From an uncultured Bacteroidia bacterium (GTDB lineage Bacteria > Bacteroidota > Bacteroidia > Bacteroidales > UBA932): DNA of 7,389 nt. Every line of letters begins with the position of its first letter. Within the stretch, counting starts at the first letter, position 1. Location of the stretch: positions 1 through 7,389 of the forward strand of contig CACYEB010000251.1 of assembly GCA_902773305.1 (NCBI GenBank), read 5' to 3'. Below are positions 1 to 6,764 of this stretch, one piece after another. The notes below the pieces were generated by a model. That model saw only the letters and a list, made by a program, of their open reading frames with translations, was not told the DNA's origin and made no database searches. Made by a program: the position numbers and the translations under genes.

Positions 1-69
1 CGGGCCAGTCGGCTCGTCGCGCCTGTTCCCTACGCGAACTATTTCTACGCTGAATCGCTCAGGGTTCTG

Positions 70-1395
70 CTATTTGCAGAATACTGCGTATCCACCGGCG
101 GGGAGGCTGAGGGTCTGGCGTCCGCGTACTTTTTCACCGGAGAAGAGTTCGGTGAAAGTGCCTTTCAGCGGCAGGGAGACCTCGGCGGGTTCGGTGCCGA
201 AGTTGACGGCTGTGACAACCTTGTTGCAGCACTTGGTGCGGCTGAAGGCGAATACTCCGTCGGGAGCGGGAATCTCGGCATATTTACCGCCCCTTTCACC
301 GGCATCCAGTGCGGGATTGCCGTGCTTCAGGGAGATAAGTTTCTTGTAGAAATCTGTGAATTCGTTGTCGCTCCAGTCCTCTATGGGGTCTTTTTCGAAG
401 AATTGCAGGCGGCGGCTAAGACCTATTTCCTGGCCGGTATATACCAGCGGCTGGCTCTTGGGCAGTGTGAAGCAGAGCACGGCGCCGGCTTTTGCACAGT
501 CGCCCATACGCTCGAATTCAGTGCCGTTCCAAGAGTTCTCGTCGTGGTTGCTGGTGAACGTCAGACGGAAAGCGGAAGCGGGATAATTGGCCTCGTCGCG
601 CTTCAGATAGGCGCGAAGTTCGTCAAAGGACTTCTGACCGGCGGCGATTTCGTTCAGCAGGTGGTGCAGCTCCCAGGCGTAGGTGGCGTCGAAAGTGCTG
701 TCGGCATCGGCCAGGTTGGTGCGTTCGGCTTCTGCCAGGAAGTAAGCATCGGGATAGTCGGCATTCATACCGGGCATCGCGCCCTGCCAGAATTCGGCGG
801 GCATTTCACCGGCGGCGTCGCAGCGGAAGCCGTCCACGCCTTTGTCCAGCCAGAAACGCATACACTCTTCCTGGGCGTCCCAGACCTCGCGGCACTCATA
901 GTTGAGGCTGCGGGTGTCGGTCCAGTCGTATTCCCAGGTGGCGTTGCCCAGACTGTCGCGCTCGTAGAACTCCGCGGGTTTGGTGGTCATCCAGATATGG
1001 TCGGGCGCCGTCTGGTTGGCAACCCAGTCCAGAATCACCTTGAAACCCTGCTCGTGTGCTGCGGCCAGCAGGCGGTCAAAGTCTTCCATGGTGCCGAATT
1101 CGGGATTTACCTTGCAGTAATCGCTTATGGCATAATAGGAGCCGAGGGTACCCTTGCGCCCCTCCACACCTATTTCATACATAGGCATCAGCCAGAGGAT
1201 GTCCACGCCCAGCTCCTTGAGGCGGGGCAACTGTGCCTGGACGCCGGCGAACGAGCTTTCGGGGGAATATTGACGTACGTTGACTTCGTACATTACGGAG
1301 TTGTAGCTCCACTCGGGGTGCACGGCCTTCTGCTCCTTGGGGCAGCAGGCTGCCATGGCGGCGATGGCCAGAGTCAGGATGATTATCTTTTTCAT
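70..1395 (-). CDS. GH13 alpha-amylase-family lipoprotein (441 aa), last gene of the enzyme operon
   Basis: Predicted glycoside hydrolase acting on alpha-1,4-glucans or malto-oligosaccharides. It opens with a hydrophobic signal ending in MAAC, so Cys17 is the likely lipidation site. The following residues (C-C-P-K-E-Q-K) include a charged K-E pair compatible with surface export. A compact (beta/alpha)8 barrel spans roughly residues 28-360, with a C-terminal beta domain at about 370-441. GH13 signature regions are readable: region I around D123-N127, region II with nucleophile D193 in FRCD, region III with acid/base E222 in LAEAE, and region IV N283-H284-D285. Oddity: the His that normally follows the region I Asn is Gln128 (codon CAG). 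The length is typical of short Bacteroidota GH13 enzymes with a small domain B. The start lies 3 bp after the preceding stop, with no Shine-Dalgarno sequence. It is a paralogue of the 433-aa GH13 at 5398-6699. The exact specificity (amylase, maltodextrin hydrolase or transglycosylase) cannot be told from sequence. Confidence 0.94.
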   Translation of the reverse strand: MKKIIILTLAIAAMAACCPKEQKAVHPEWSYNSVMYEVNVRQYSPESSFAGVQAQLPRLKELGVDILWLMPMYEIGVEGRKGTLGSYYAISDYCKVNPEFGTMEDFDRLLAAAHEQGFKVILDWVANQTAPDHIWMTTKPAEFYERDSLGNATWEYDWTDTRSLNYECREVWDAQEECMRFWLDKGVDGFRCDAAGEMPAEFWQGAMPGMNADYPDAYFLAEAERTNLADADSTFDATYAWELHHLLNEIAAGQKSFDELRAYLKRDEANYPASAFRLTFTSNHDENSWNGTEFERMGDCAKAGAVLCFTLPKSQPLVYTGQEIGLSRRLQFFEKDPIEDWSDNEFTDFYKKLISLKHGNPALDAGERGGKYAEIPAPDGVFAFSRTKCCNKVVTAVNFGTEPAEVSLPLKGTFTELFSGEKVRGRQTLSLPAGGYAVFCK

Positions 1396-1398
1396 AGC

Positions 1399-3330
1399 TT
1401 ACAGTTGTATTATCGTAATTGTTTTGGGTTCTGCTATTGTCTCGTCGGAAAGGGTCACCGCCTCGCCTGTGACTATATCGGTGCCTTGATTGCCCCGTGC
1501 AATCTCCGAGTAGTGGCTCCAGGGGATGTTTTTGGGCGAGCCGGAGTTGTTTACAAATACAAAGACCTGGTCTTTGTCGTCATACCTGAAGAAGGCGTAG
1601 GTATTGTCGCGGGAGAGAAAGTGCATAGTGCGGCCGTGGTGCAGCACAGGGGTCTCTTTACGCCAGTTGAACAGCCGCTGCGTATAGCCGTACAATTCCG
1701 GGGCGCAGTTCAGGTCGGGCACGCTGCCGGCGGCCGCCGCCGCTGCGCGGCCTTCTGCACTGAAGAGGTCATAGGGGTCACCGTCCCAGCCTCCCGGGAA
1801 ATCTACCCGCTTGGCCCCGTCGCCCCAGTCGTCGCCGTTCTGTTTGCTGAAGAACATTTCATCGCCGTTGTAAAGCTGCGGGATACCGCGGATGGTGGCC
1901 AGCAGTCCAAGGGCGATTTTCATCTTGGACACGTCGCCGCCAAAAGTATCCCACAGGCGGCCGTGGTCGTGGTTGGCCAGGAATATCATCATATTGGCCA
2001 GGTCGTGATAGCCGCCGTCGTGGCTCAGGCAGTCGTAGATCCGGGTCATTCCGCGGCCCCAGCCGGGATTGTCGCCGCCTTCGCTTAGCGCGGCGGTTAT
2101 GGCCTCCTGCAGAGGGAAGTCCATAATGGAGGGCAGGTGGCTGTCAAAGCCGTCGGGATTGGGGTTGCCACCCTGCCAATAGGCCAGCTGGTCGTGTTCG
2201 GGGGTCCAGCATTCGCCCACTATATTCATCCAGGGATACTCCTTGAGGACGGCCTGACACCAGCGGCTCATAGGCTCCTTTTCATTATATGGATAGGTGT
2301 CCACGCGCAAGCCGTCCAGCTTGGCATATTCGGTCCACCAGACGGCCCACTGTACCAGATACTGGAGCGTGTAGGGGTTGTCCAGGTTCATATCGGGCAT
2401 ACTGGGCACGAACCAGCCGCTTTCCTGCAGGTTCAGGTCGTATTGCGACGCGTTGGGGTCCATATTGGTGGAGAAGCAGACATTTGTGCCGGTATAACGG
2501 TCAAACTTGTGGATCCAGTCTTCAAACGGCAAATCGTCCATAAACCAGCAGGCGGTGCCGCAGTGGTTCGTGACGATGTCCATAATCACCTTGAGCCCTT
2601 TTTCGTGGGCCGTGGAGGCCAACTGGGCGTAAAGTAGGTTGCTGCCGAAACGGGGGTCGATGCGGAAGTAATCGCTCACGGCATAGCCGTGGTAGCTGGC
2701 GCGCCGCTGGTCGTCGCAAAGCAGCGGAGTGCTCCAGATGGCGGTTGCGCCAAGGTCCCGGATATAGTCCAGATGATCAATTATTCCCTGGATATCGCCT
2801 CCGTGCCTGCCAAGCGGGATGTTCCGGTCTGCGGGCTCTTGCATAAGGGCAGATGTGTCGTTGGTGGTATCTGCATTCGCAAAACGGTCAGGGAAAATAA
2901 GATATATCAGGTCGGAGGTGTTGAAACTCTCGCGTGCCGAAGGATCCTTTGCTGCAAAAGTGTAGGGGAGACTAATTTCGCCGTCGGGTCCCGAGAAAAC
3001 CAGCGCTCCGGTGCCCGGCTTTGCGCCGGGGCTCACGGATATATCTATAAAAATATAATTCTGGCTCTGCGCCTTGTGGATTTTCCTGACCTTTATGCCG
3101 GGCAACCCGTCCAGCCTCACCTTGCAGAGGCCAAGACCGTGCCCGTAGGCAAGCAGTTGGAGGGGTGTCTCCATCCCGACCCACCAGCAGGGTGGTTCCA
3201 GACGGATGCCGGCCTCGCTGGCCAGTGAAGTGTCGCTGATGTCGGAGGGCGTCTCTAATCCGGACGGTGCGCCTTGACGGCAGCCGACGGCCATCATCAG
3301 CAACAATAGCAGGATCAAGGTTCTTTTCAT
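1399..3330 (-). CDS. susA: SusA-like neopullulanase / cyclomaltodextrinase (GH13), 643 aa
   Basis: Predicted enzyme cleaving imported malto-oligosaccharides, cyclodextrins or pullulan in the periplasm. After a signal ending AVGC (Cys17) comes a beta-sandwich domain at about residues 42-128, beginning EPPCWWVGM as in the cyclomaltodextrinase N-terminal domain. The GH13 barrel lies at about 138-560 and a C-terminal beta domain at about 565-643. Catalytic signatures: region I D251-N255-H256, nucleophile D344 in GLRVD, acid/base E373 in GECW, region IV N453-H454-D455, and region V MPDMN at 311-315, typical of the neopullulanase group. The length is close to B. thetaiotaomicron SusA as I recall it. 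Unlike the other three enzymes here, the residues after Cys17 (R-Q-G-A-P-S) lack acidic charge, which suggests retention inside the cell envelope, as known for SusA. A run of six alanines (529-534, DNA 1729-1746) sits in a loop of the barrel. The start is 9 bp after the previous stop. The susA symbol is by similarity; a general cyclomaltodextrinase is the alternative. Confidence 0.93.
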   Translation of the reverse strand: MKRTLILLLLLMMAVGCRQGAPSGLETPSDISDTSLASEAGIRLEPPCWWVGMETPLQLLAYGHGLGLCKVRLDGLPGIKVRKIHKAQSQNYIFIDISVSPGAKPGTGALVFSGPDGEISLPYTFAAKDPSARESFNTSDLIYLIFPDRFANADTTNDTSALMQEPADRNIPLGRHGGDIQGIIDHLDYIRDLGATAIWSTPLLCDDQRRASYHGYAVSDYFRIDPRFGSNLLYAQLASTAHEKGLKVIMDIVTNHCGTACWFMDDLPFEDWIHKFDRYTGTNVCFSTNMDPNASQYDLNLQESGWFVPSMPDMNLDNPYTLQYLVQWAVWWTEYAKLDGLRVDTYPYNEKEPMSRWCQAVLKEYPWMNIVGECWTPEHDQLAYWQGGNPNPDGFDSHLPSIMDFPLQEAITAALSEGGDNPGWGRGMTRIYDCLSHDGGYHDLANMMIFLANHDHGRLWDTFGGDVSKMKIALGLLATIRGIPQLYNGDEMFFSKQNGDDWGDGAKRVDFPGGWDGDPYDLFSAEGRAAAAAAGSVPDLNCAPELYGYTQRLFNWRKETPVLHHGRTMHFLSRDNTYAFFRYDDKDQVFVFVNNSGSPKNIPWSHYSEIARGNQGTDIVTGEAVTLSDETIAEPKTITIIQL

Positions 3331-3339
3331 AAAGCTGGT

Positions 3340-5391
3340 CTATTGCAGAAAGACCACGGAAGACCAGGCGTCCAGTTGCAGGGAATTGCCCTTTGTGCGG
3401 ACGCCGCCGTTGGTGGCGATGGCTTGGGTGAGTTTGTCTCCAGGCAGCGAAACCGTCTGCGTCTGACCGGAGAAATTGTGCACGACCAGGACCTTCTGGC
3501 TGCCGGAAGACATATACCAGGCAGCAATCTGCTCCTGGCTGGCGTTGGAGTCATTGAATGTGCCGTGGGCACTCATCTGCCCTTCGGCGAGGGCGGGATA
3601 GGTGTTGCGGAGTTGTGAAAACCGTTTGTAAACGTTTAACAGAGACTCTTTGTCGGCGCTCTGGCTCTCAACGGAGATGTTGGCAGAGAGCATAGAGTTG
3701 TCTATGTTGGAGGCCGAAGTCCAGGAAGAAGGCACACTGCCCGATGCGGTCCATTTCATAGGGGTGCGCACCTGCTGGTCTGCACCGCCGTCGGCGCCGA
3801 TTTTGCCCCAGTAGCCCAGTTCCTCGCCCTGGTAAATATAGGGATTGCCGGGCGAAGTGAGCAGCACACAGGCGGCCAGTTTCTCTTTGGGCAGGGAGCG
3901 TCCCAAGATGGTGGCGGCCCTGGTCTGGTCGTGGTTGGTGAGTTTAGTGGCCTGGATAAAATTGCTCCGGCCGCTCTTGTAGGTATTCCTGAGCTCAAGT
4001 ACGTCCTTGGTGAAATATCGGCCGATGGAGGCGTTCAGGGCCCAGGAGAGCCTGTCCCAGTAAGGGAAGTCAAACAGGGCCGGCAGGCCTTTGTAGTACT
4101 GGGAGATGGTGCCGGCGTCGCTCCACGCTTCGCCTACCATATAAAAGTCACCCGTGCCGCCGGCAGCCTTGTAGTATTGATTGCAGCGTTCGTACCAGGC
4201 CTTAAGGAAGGTGGCGTTTGAGGCGGGTGCGTTCTTCTCGTAGATATACAGCACGGCGTCCAGTCGCAGCCCCTTTATACCCATATCAATCCACTTTTTG
4301 GCGCTAAGAGCCATATCATTGAAAGTTGCGTTGCTGCTCACAGAAGAGAGTGGACCATAGTTGAGGTCGGGCATCCAGCTGCCGAAGGCCCCATAGTAAT
4401 AAGAGGCGCTGCCGAAGGTGATGTTGGCGGCAGAAGAGCTGTTGTTCAAGTTCTTGGGGGTTCCGAACGAGATTGCTGCGTTGCCGGTCGCTGCTCCGTA
4501 TTTGGTGCCGTTGTCCCAAGAAGTGGAAGATGTGCGCACCAGGAAACCCCAGTCAGAGGCGAAGTCCAGCGTTATCTCGTAGATGTTTTCTGCAGTTTTG
4601 TAAAGTCGTGCAAGCTTGTCGCTGCCGTAGTAGATAAACAGGTTCACAGAGCTGTCGCTGTTTGAGTTCTGGGCAGCTGCAGTGGTGGTTGTCACCGTCA
4701 CGGTCTTGGTGACGCCGCTCCAGTCCAGTTTGAAGTGCAGCCGGCCGTTGTAGCCCAGGCTGCCGCCCGACGAGGTAGCGTGCCAACGGCCCGCATCGTA
4801 CCCGCCCAGAGAAGGAATCGCGCCGGCGCGGATGTCGGCCTCGGGGCTGTCGCTTATCACGTAATAGTCGCGATAAGGGCTGGATGCAGACGAAGTGGCG
4901 CTTTTGAACCAGGAATGCCCGGTGCCGGTATGGTTCAGGACATAGTCCAGATAAATGCCGATGCCCTTTTCTGCAGCCTTGTCAATCAGTTCTTTAAGGT
5001 CGGCATCGGAGCCCAGCTTGGGGTGGACGGCATAATAGTCCTGCACATCGTAGCCGTGGTATGAATCTGAGGGGTGAATGGGCGAAAGCCACAAAGCTGA
5101 AACGCCCATAGCGTCCAGATAGTCAAGGTGCTGCGTGATGCCCTTGAGGTCGCCCCACCCGTCGCCGTTGCTGTCGGCAAAGCTGTATACCAGCAACTGG
5201 TAGGTGATGCCGGCCCGCTTGTTGCCGTCAAAGGCTGCCGGAGAGGCGGTTACTTCAGTATAGGTGCCGGGCTGGTCGGGGTTGTCGGGACCGTCGGGGA
5301 TTACTATGTTGCGCGGATCTTTCTCGCAGGATGCTGCGCACAGGAGAGCCAGCGTCAATACCAGTGCGACAATGCTCGTAAATCGTTTCAT
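3340..5391 (-). CDS. susG: SusG-like surface alpha-amylase lipoprotein (GH13 with CBM58-type insert), 683 aa
   Basis: Predicted outer-membrane, outward-facing alpha-amylase that makes the first cuts in starch for uptake. The signal ends AASC (Cys22), followed by E-K-D-P and a Pro/Asp-rich tether (about 30-45). The catalytic barrel occupies about 60-210 and 335-595, and a C-terminal beta domain about 598-683. A calcium-site motif DSNGDGWGD is at 73-81. Region I is D149-Y-V-L-N153-H154, the nucleophile D378 is in GLRLDA, the acid/base E421 is in VGEAW, region IV is N486-H487-D488, and region V is MPDLN at 340-344. Residues ~212-330 interrupt domain B and match the CBM58 position and pattern of SusG, including W281 and W292, which correspond to its two binding tryptophans, and N323. 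Stretches such as SYHGYDV, YYKGLPALF and RLRNTYPALAEG-type blocks match SusG closely from memory. Overall length (683) is near SusG (692). The start lies 6 bp after the preceding stop. This is the most secure assignment in the window. Confidence 0.96.
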   Translation of the reverse strand: MKRFTSIVALVLTLALLCAASCEKDPRNIVIPDGPDNPDQPGTYTEVTASPAAFDGNKRAGITYQLLVYSFADSNGDGWGDLKGITQHLDYLDAMGVSALWLSPIHPSDSYHGYDVQDYYAVHPKLGSDADLKELIDKAAEKGIGIYLDYVLNHTGTGHSWFKSATSSASSPYRDYYVISDSPEADIRAGAIPSLGGYDAGRWHATSSGGSLGYNGRLHFKLDWSGVTKTVTVTTTTAAAQNSNSDSSVNLFIYYGSDKLARLYKTAENIYEITLDFASDWGFLVRTSSTSWDNGTKYGAATGNAAISFGTPKNLNNSSSAANITFGSASYYYGAFGSWMPDLNYGPLSSVSSNATFNDMALSAKKWIDMGIKGLRLDAVLYIYEKNAPASNATFLKAWYERCNQYYKAAGGTGDFYMVGEAWSDAGTISQYYKGLPALFDFPYWDRLSWALNASIGRYFTKDVLELRNTYKSGRSNFIQATKLTNHDQTRAATILGRSLPKEKLAACVLLTSPGNPYIYQGEELGYWGKIGADGGADQQVRTPMKWTASGSVPSSWTSASNIDNSMLSANISVESQSADKESLLNVYKRFSQLRNTYPALAEGQMSAHGTFNDSNASQEQIAAWYMSSGSQKVLVVHNFSGQTQTVSLPGDKLTQAIATNGGVRTKGNSLQLDAWSSVVFLQ
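4399..4752 (-). other. CBM58-type starch-binding module inserted in the SusG-like amylase
   Basis: Protein residues ~214-331 of the SusG-like enzyme form a Ser/Thr/Asn-rich beta module placed between the domain B start and region V (MPDLN). In SusG the CBM58 sits at the same place. The two Trp that bind glucan there appear here as W281 (DWGFLVRTS) and W292 (SWDNGTKYG), one residue closer together than in SusG, and an Asn equivalent is N323 (AANITF). Boundaries are estimated by eye. The module would give the enzyme an extra starch-binding surface outside the active site. Confidence 0.8.
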
Positions 5392-5397
5392 AACAGA

Positions 5398-6699
5398 CTA
5401 TTTCTCAAATATAGAGAACTCGTAGGGACCCAGCTTGAGGCTGGTCTGGGAGAGGCCGAGGGCCTTGGGTACCGCCACCTTGACTTCAGAAGAGGTAACA
5501 TTAACCGCCACCACTCCGCTTGCGCGACCCACGAATATTACGTGGTCGGAGGCGTAGGTGGCCAAGGCGTCGTTCTTTGAAATCTTTTTTACTGCCTGCA
5601 TCGCCTTCTCGTATTTGGCGGTGTAGGCGGTGTAGGCGCCCCAGTTCATCACGGTGTTGTTGAAGAAGTTGACGGTCTTGTCGTAGCCGATTTCCTGTGA
5701 ACTGTAAATCAGCGACGAGCAGTCCAGGGATGCGGAAAGCACAAAGGCGGCCAGGGCGGCATCCTCTCCCGGGAACTGCACCACGGGGCAGTTTTCGGAG
5801 GCATCGTCGTGGTTGGTGATGAAGAACAGTTTGGTGCCCTTGGCGGGGACCTTCTCTATGGCACCCATATAGCCGTTCTGGAGAAATGCGGCGGGTTTTG
5901 TGCGGCTGGCAAACAGACTTACCAGGGCGCTCTTGTAGGCGCGGGAAAAGATAATGTCAAATCCACAGTCAAACAGGCGATCGTAGTCAGATTCTGCCAG
6001 CATCACAACGCCGCTTTTAAGCGCCTTGAGCTGGGGAATGGCCTCTTTCCAGAAATCGTCGGGCACGCCGTGGGCGTAGTCGCAGCGGTAGCCGTCTATG
6101 TCGCACTCGGTGATCCAGTATTTGAGAGCATCAATCATAGCTGCCCGCAGTCCGGCGCTGTCGTAGTTCAGGTCGGCAACGTCGTTCCAGTTGGTGCCGG
6201 CAGGGTGGACAATGTTGCCCGAAGCGTCCTGAGTGTACCAGTCGGGGTGGGCACTGACCCACGGGTTGTCCCACGCGGTGTGGTTGGCAATCCAGTCCAG
6301 CATAACCTTCATCCCTTTGGAATGGGCTTTAGACACCAGCTGTTTGAAATCGGCCAGGGTGCCGAAAGTGGAATTCACAGCCTTGAAATCTTTAACGCAG
6401 TAGGGAGACCCCACGCCGTTTTTCTGCCCTATCGGATGGATGGGCATAATCCAGAGGATATCCACACCCAGTGCCTTGATGTTGTCCAGGCGCGCCTCTA
6501 TGGCTTTGAATGAGCCGCTGGTGGCAAAGCACTTGGGGTTGGCCTCATAGAGCACGTAGCGGTCTTTTGTCAGGGCCTCTGCGCTGACCGATGCGGCAGC
6601 GGTCTCGCCTTCGTCCGCTATGACCTTGTTGCGGTCTTCCTTGCCGCAGGATACGGCCAGTAGCAGGGAAACAAGTATAAGAAGGTGCTTGAGTTTCAT
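5398..6699 (-). CDS. GH13 alpha-amylase-family lipoprotein (433 aa), first enzyme gene after the binding protein
   Basis: Predicted alpha-glucan hydrolase. The signal ends AVSC (Cys18), followed by G-K-E-D-R-N, which resembles Bacteroidota surface-export signals. The barrel runs from about residue 47 to 375, with a short C-terminal beta domain at about 380-433. Readable GH13 regions are D135-W-I-A-N139-H140, nucleophile D207 in GYRCD, acid/base E236 in MLAESD, and N296-H297-D298. It shares the layout and phrases (GVDILW.MP, FGT..DF, KV.LDW.AN) with the 441-aa GH13 at 70-1395, so the two are paralogues. It has diverged at several usually conserved places: NPKCFATSGSF replaces the NVRQYSPESSF-type first strand. 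The aromatic NHDENSWNGT block after region IV is NHDDASENCP here. The Y-W-H-containing helix after the acid/base is also different. The catalytic triad is intact, so activity is expected, but the substrate preference may have shifted. The ATG at 6699 follows an AT-rich leader with no Shine-Dalgarno sequence. Confidence 0.93.
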   Translation of the reverse strand: MKLKHLLILVSLLLAVSCGKEDRNKVIADEGETAAASVSAEALTKDRYVLYEANPKCFATSGSFKAIEARLDNIKALGVDILWIMPIHPIGQKNGVGSPYCVKDFKAVNSTFGTLADFKQLVSKAHSKGMKVMLDWIANHTAWDNPWVSAHPDWYTQDASGNIVHPAGTNWNDVADLNYDSAGLRAAMIDALKYWITECDIDGYRCDYAHGVPDDFWKEAIPQLKALKSGVVMLAESDYDRLFDCGFDIIFSRAYKSALVSLFASRTKPAAFLQNGYMGAIEKVPAKGTKLFFITNHDDASENCPVVQFPGEDAALAAFVLSASLDCSSLIYSSQEIGYDKTVNFFNNTVMNWGAYTAYTAKYEKAMQAVKKISKNDALATYASDHVIFVGRASGVVAVNVTSSEVKVAVPKALGLSQTSLKLGPYEFSIFEK

Positions 6700-6719
6700 A
6701 TAGGGGGACAGGTTGGTAT

Positions 6720-6758
6720 AAAAATAGTGAACCGGAGGCCGGTCAGGGCCTCCGGTCC
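6720..6758 (-). terminator. Intercistronic GC-rich hairpin with partial T-tract (terminator or attenuator/RNA-stabilising element)
   Basis: In the only sizeable gap between genes there is a perfect 10-bp inverted repeat, ACCGGAGGCC at 6731-6740 and GGCCTCCGGT at 6747-6756, with a 6-nt loop. On the minus-strand transcript it extends by a G-U and a G-C pair to 12 bp and is followed, after six bases, by five T (6720-6724). It lies 6 bp after the stop of the binding-protein gene and about 30 bp before the first GH13 start. The T-tract is offset from the stem, so termination is probably partial. I infer a difference in expression between the upstream binding/transport genes and the enzymes. Confidence 0.65.
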
Positions 6759-6764
6759 TGAAAA

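Noticed and set aside
1..69. Tail after the last GH13 gene: short direct repeat ctacgc and tiny 4-bp stems; a plus-strand frame 3 stop at 51-53 that could be the end of a convergent gene
   Set aside because: The stems are too weak for a terminator and the 16-codon stretch is too short to recognise. I see no supportable feature.
1..2088. Plus-strand reading frame open for 695 codons, from the window edge through both left-hand GH13 genes
   Set aside because: It is in codon register with the minus-strand genes, so a stop appears only where the real genes use TTA, CTA or TCA codons, which they mostly avoid. It ends exactly at a CTA (Leu415) codon of the SusA-like gene. The sense strand encodes complete GH13 proteins with all motifs, and the antisense translation shows no recognisable domain.
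1399..3330. A new, undescribed defence or regulatory system hidden in the window
   Set aside because: All coding space is explained by a Sus-type alpha-glucan locus. I found no CRISPR repeats, tRNA or rRNA genes, transposase, phage or toxin-like genes on either strand.
5809..6513. 234-codon plus-strand reading frame opposite the 433-aa GH13
   Set aside because: It is a low-complexity V/G/A-rich shadow of a clear GH13 gene, with no recognisable motif and no start context.
6700..6730. Possible Bacteroides-type -7 promoter box (TATTTTTA on the minus strand) before the first GH13
   Set aside because: It has a mismatch to TAnnTTTG, and no TTTG-like -33 box at the right distance, because the upstream sequence is the GC-rich hairpin. 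The T-run is better explained as part of the terminator-like element.
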